Source: Acetobacteraceae bacterium | GTDB taxonomy: Bacteria > Pseudomonadota > Alphaproteobacteria > Acetobacterales > Acetobacteraceae | Assembly: GCA_027323595.1 (NCBI GenBank) | Contig: DAHWBL010000421.1 | Span: forward strand, 1-6,000 | DNA: 6,000 bases | Direction: 5' to 3' | Shown here: positions 5,989-6,000 of the stretch, piece by piece | How the letters are laid out: each line of letters starts with the position of its first letter | Position numbering within the stretch: position 1 is the stretch's first letter | Position numbers and translations under genes: made by a program | Notes under the pieces: generated by a model | The model's input: the letters and a program-made list of their open reading frames with translations, nothing else | Database searches by the model: none | Told to the model about the DNA's origin: nothing

Positions 5989-6000
5989 AGAGCAACATCA
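5989..6000. repeat. Start of a second copy of the palindromic repeat (cut by window edge)
   Basis: AGAGCAACATCA at 5989-6000 is an exact 12-base copy of 5931-5942, 58 bp further on. Because the first copy opens with the same bases before its stem, this is probably the left arm of a second element that continues past the window. It could alternatively be the right arm of an alternative hairpin with 5965-5978. Confidence 0.5.

Noticed and set aside
1..6000. CRISPR array, tRNA/rRNA, insertion sequence, riboswitch or phage genes
   Set aside because: No regularly spaced repeats, tRNA-like folds, transposase-like proteins or phage proteins were seen. A TPP riboswitch was specifically considered upstream of the binding-protein gene because of the thiamine-type permease, but no matching conserved core was seen.

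Overview
The window is about 70% GC, gene-dense and shows no phage, IS or CRISPR content. Codon use (GCC, CTG, CGC), protein style and short overlapping gene junctions suggest an alphaproteobacterium. Rhodospirillales/Acetobacteraceae is my best guess, but it rests on overall impression and not on a marker gene.

Left and centre (1-4100, minus strand): a compact four-gene operon read right to left. It runs from a periplasmic solute-binding protein with a twin-arginine-like signal (3036-4100), to a 577-residue fused double permease with a GTG start (1301-3034), to a 357-residue ABC ATPase with a TOBE domain (231-1304), to the first 78 codons of an MFS transporter that runs off the left edge (1-234). 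The junctions are TAG-C-GTG, ATGA and ATGA, so translation is probably coupled throughout. The first three genes form a complete binding-protein-dependent importer of the ferric iron/thiamine/aminoethylphosphonate architecture (one permease polypeptide carrying both membrane domains). The substrate cannot be read from the sequence.

Middle (4101-4315): the only sizeable non-coding gap, about 215 bp, between divergent genes. It holds a strong ribosome binding site for the operon, a GGGAG site for the rightward gene, weak promoter-like hexamers on both strands and a 14-bp near-palindrome that could be an operator.

Right (4316-5932, plus strand): a membrane-anchored diguanylate cyclase with a short N-terminal cytoplasmic segment, TM helix, about 275-residue periplasmic sensor (probably Cache-like), second TM helix, signalling helix and an intact GGDEF domain without an EAL domain. 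Its I-site position reads RxxE instead of RxxD.

Right edge (5931-6000): directly after the cyclase stop lies a long, nearly perfect inverted repeat, followed by the first 12 bases of what looks like another copy. It may act as a terminator, and it also looks like a repeated palindromic intergenic element.

Taken together: a nutrient importer operon is divergently arranged with a c-di-GMP-producing sensor. A regulatory link is possible but unproven. I see no clearly novel system; the terminal palindromic repeat and the MFS gene fused into the ABC operon are the most worthwhile leads.
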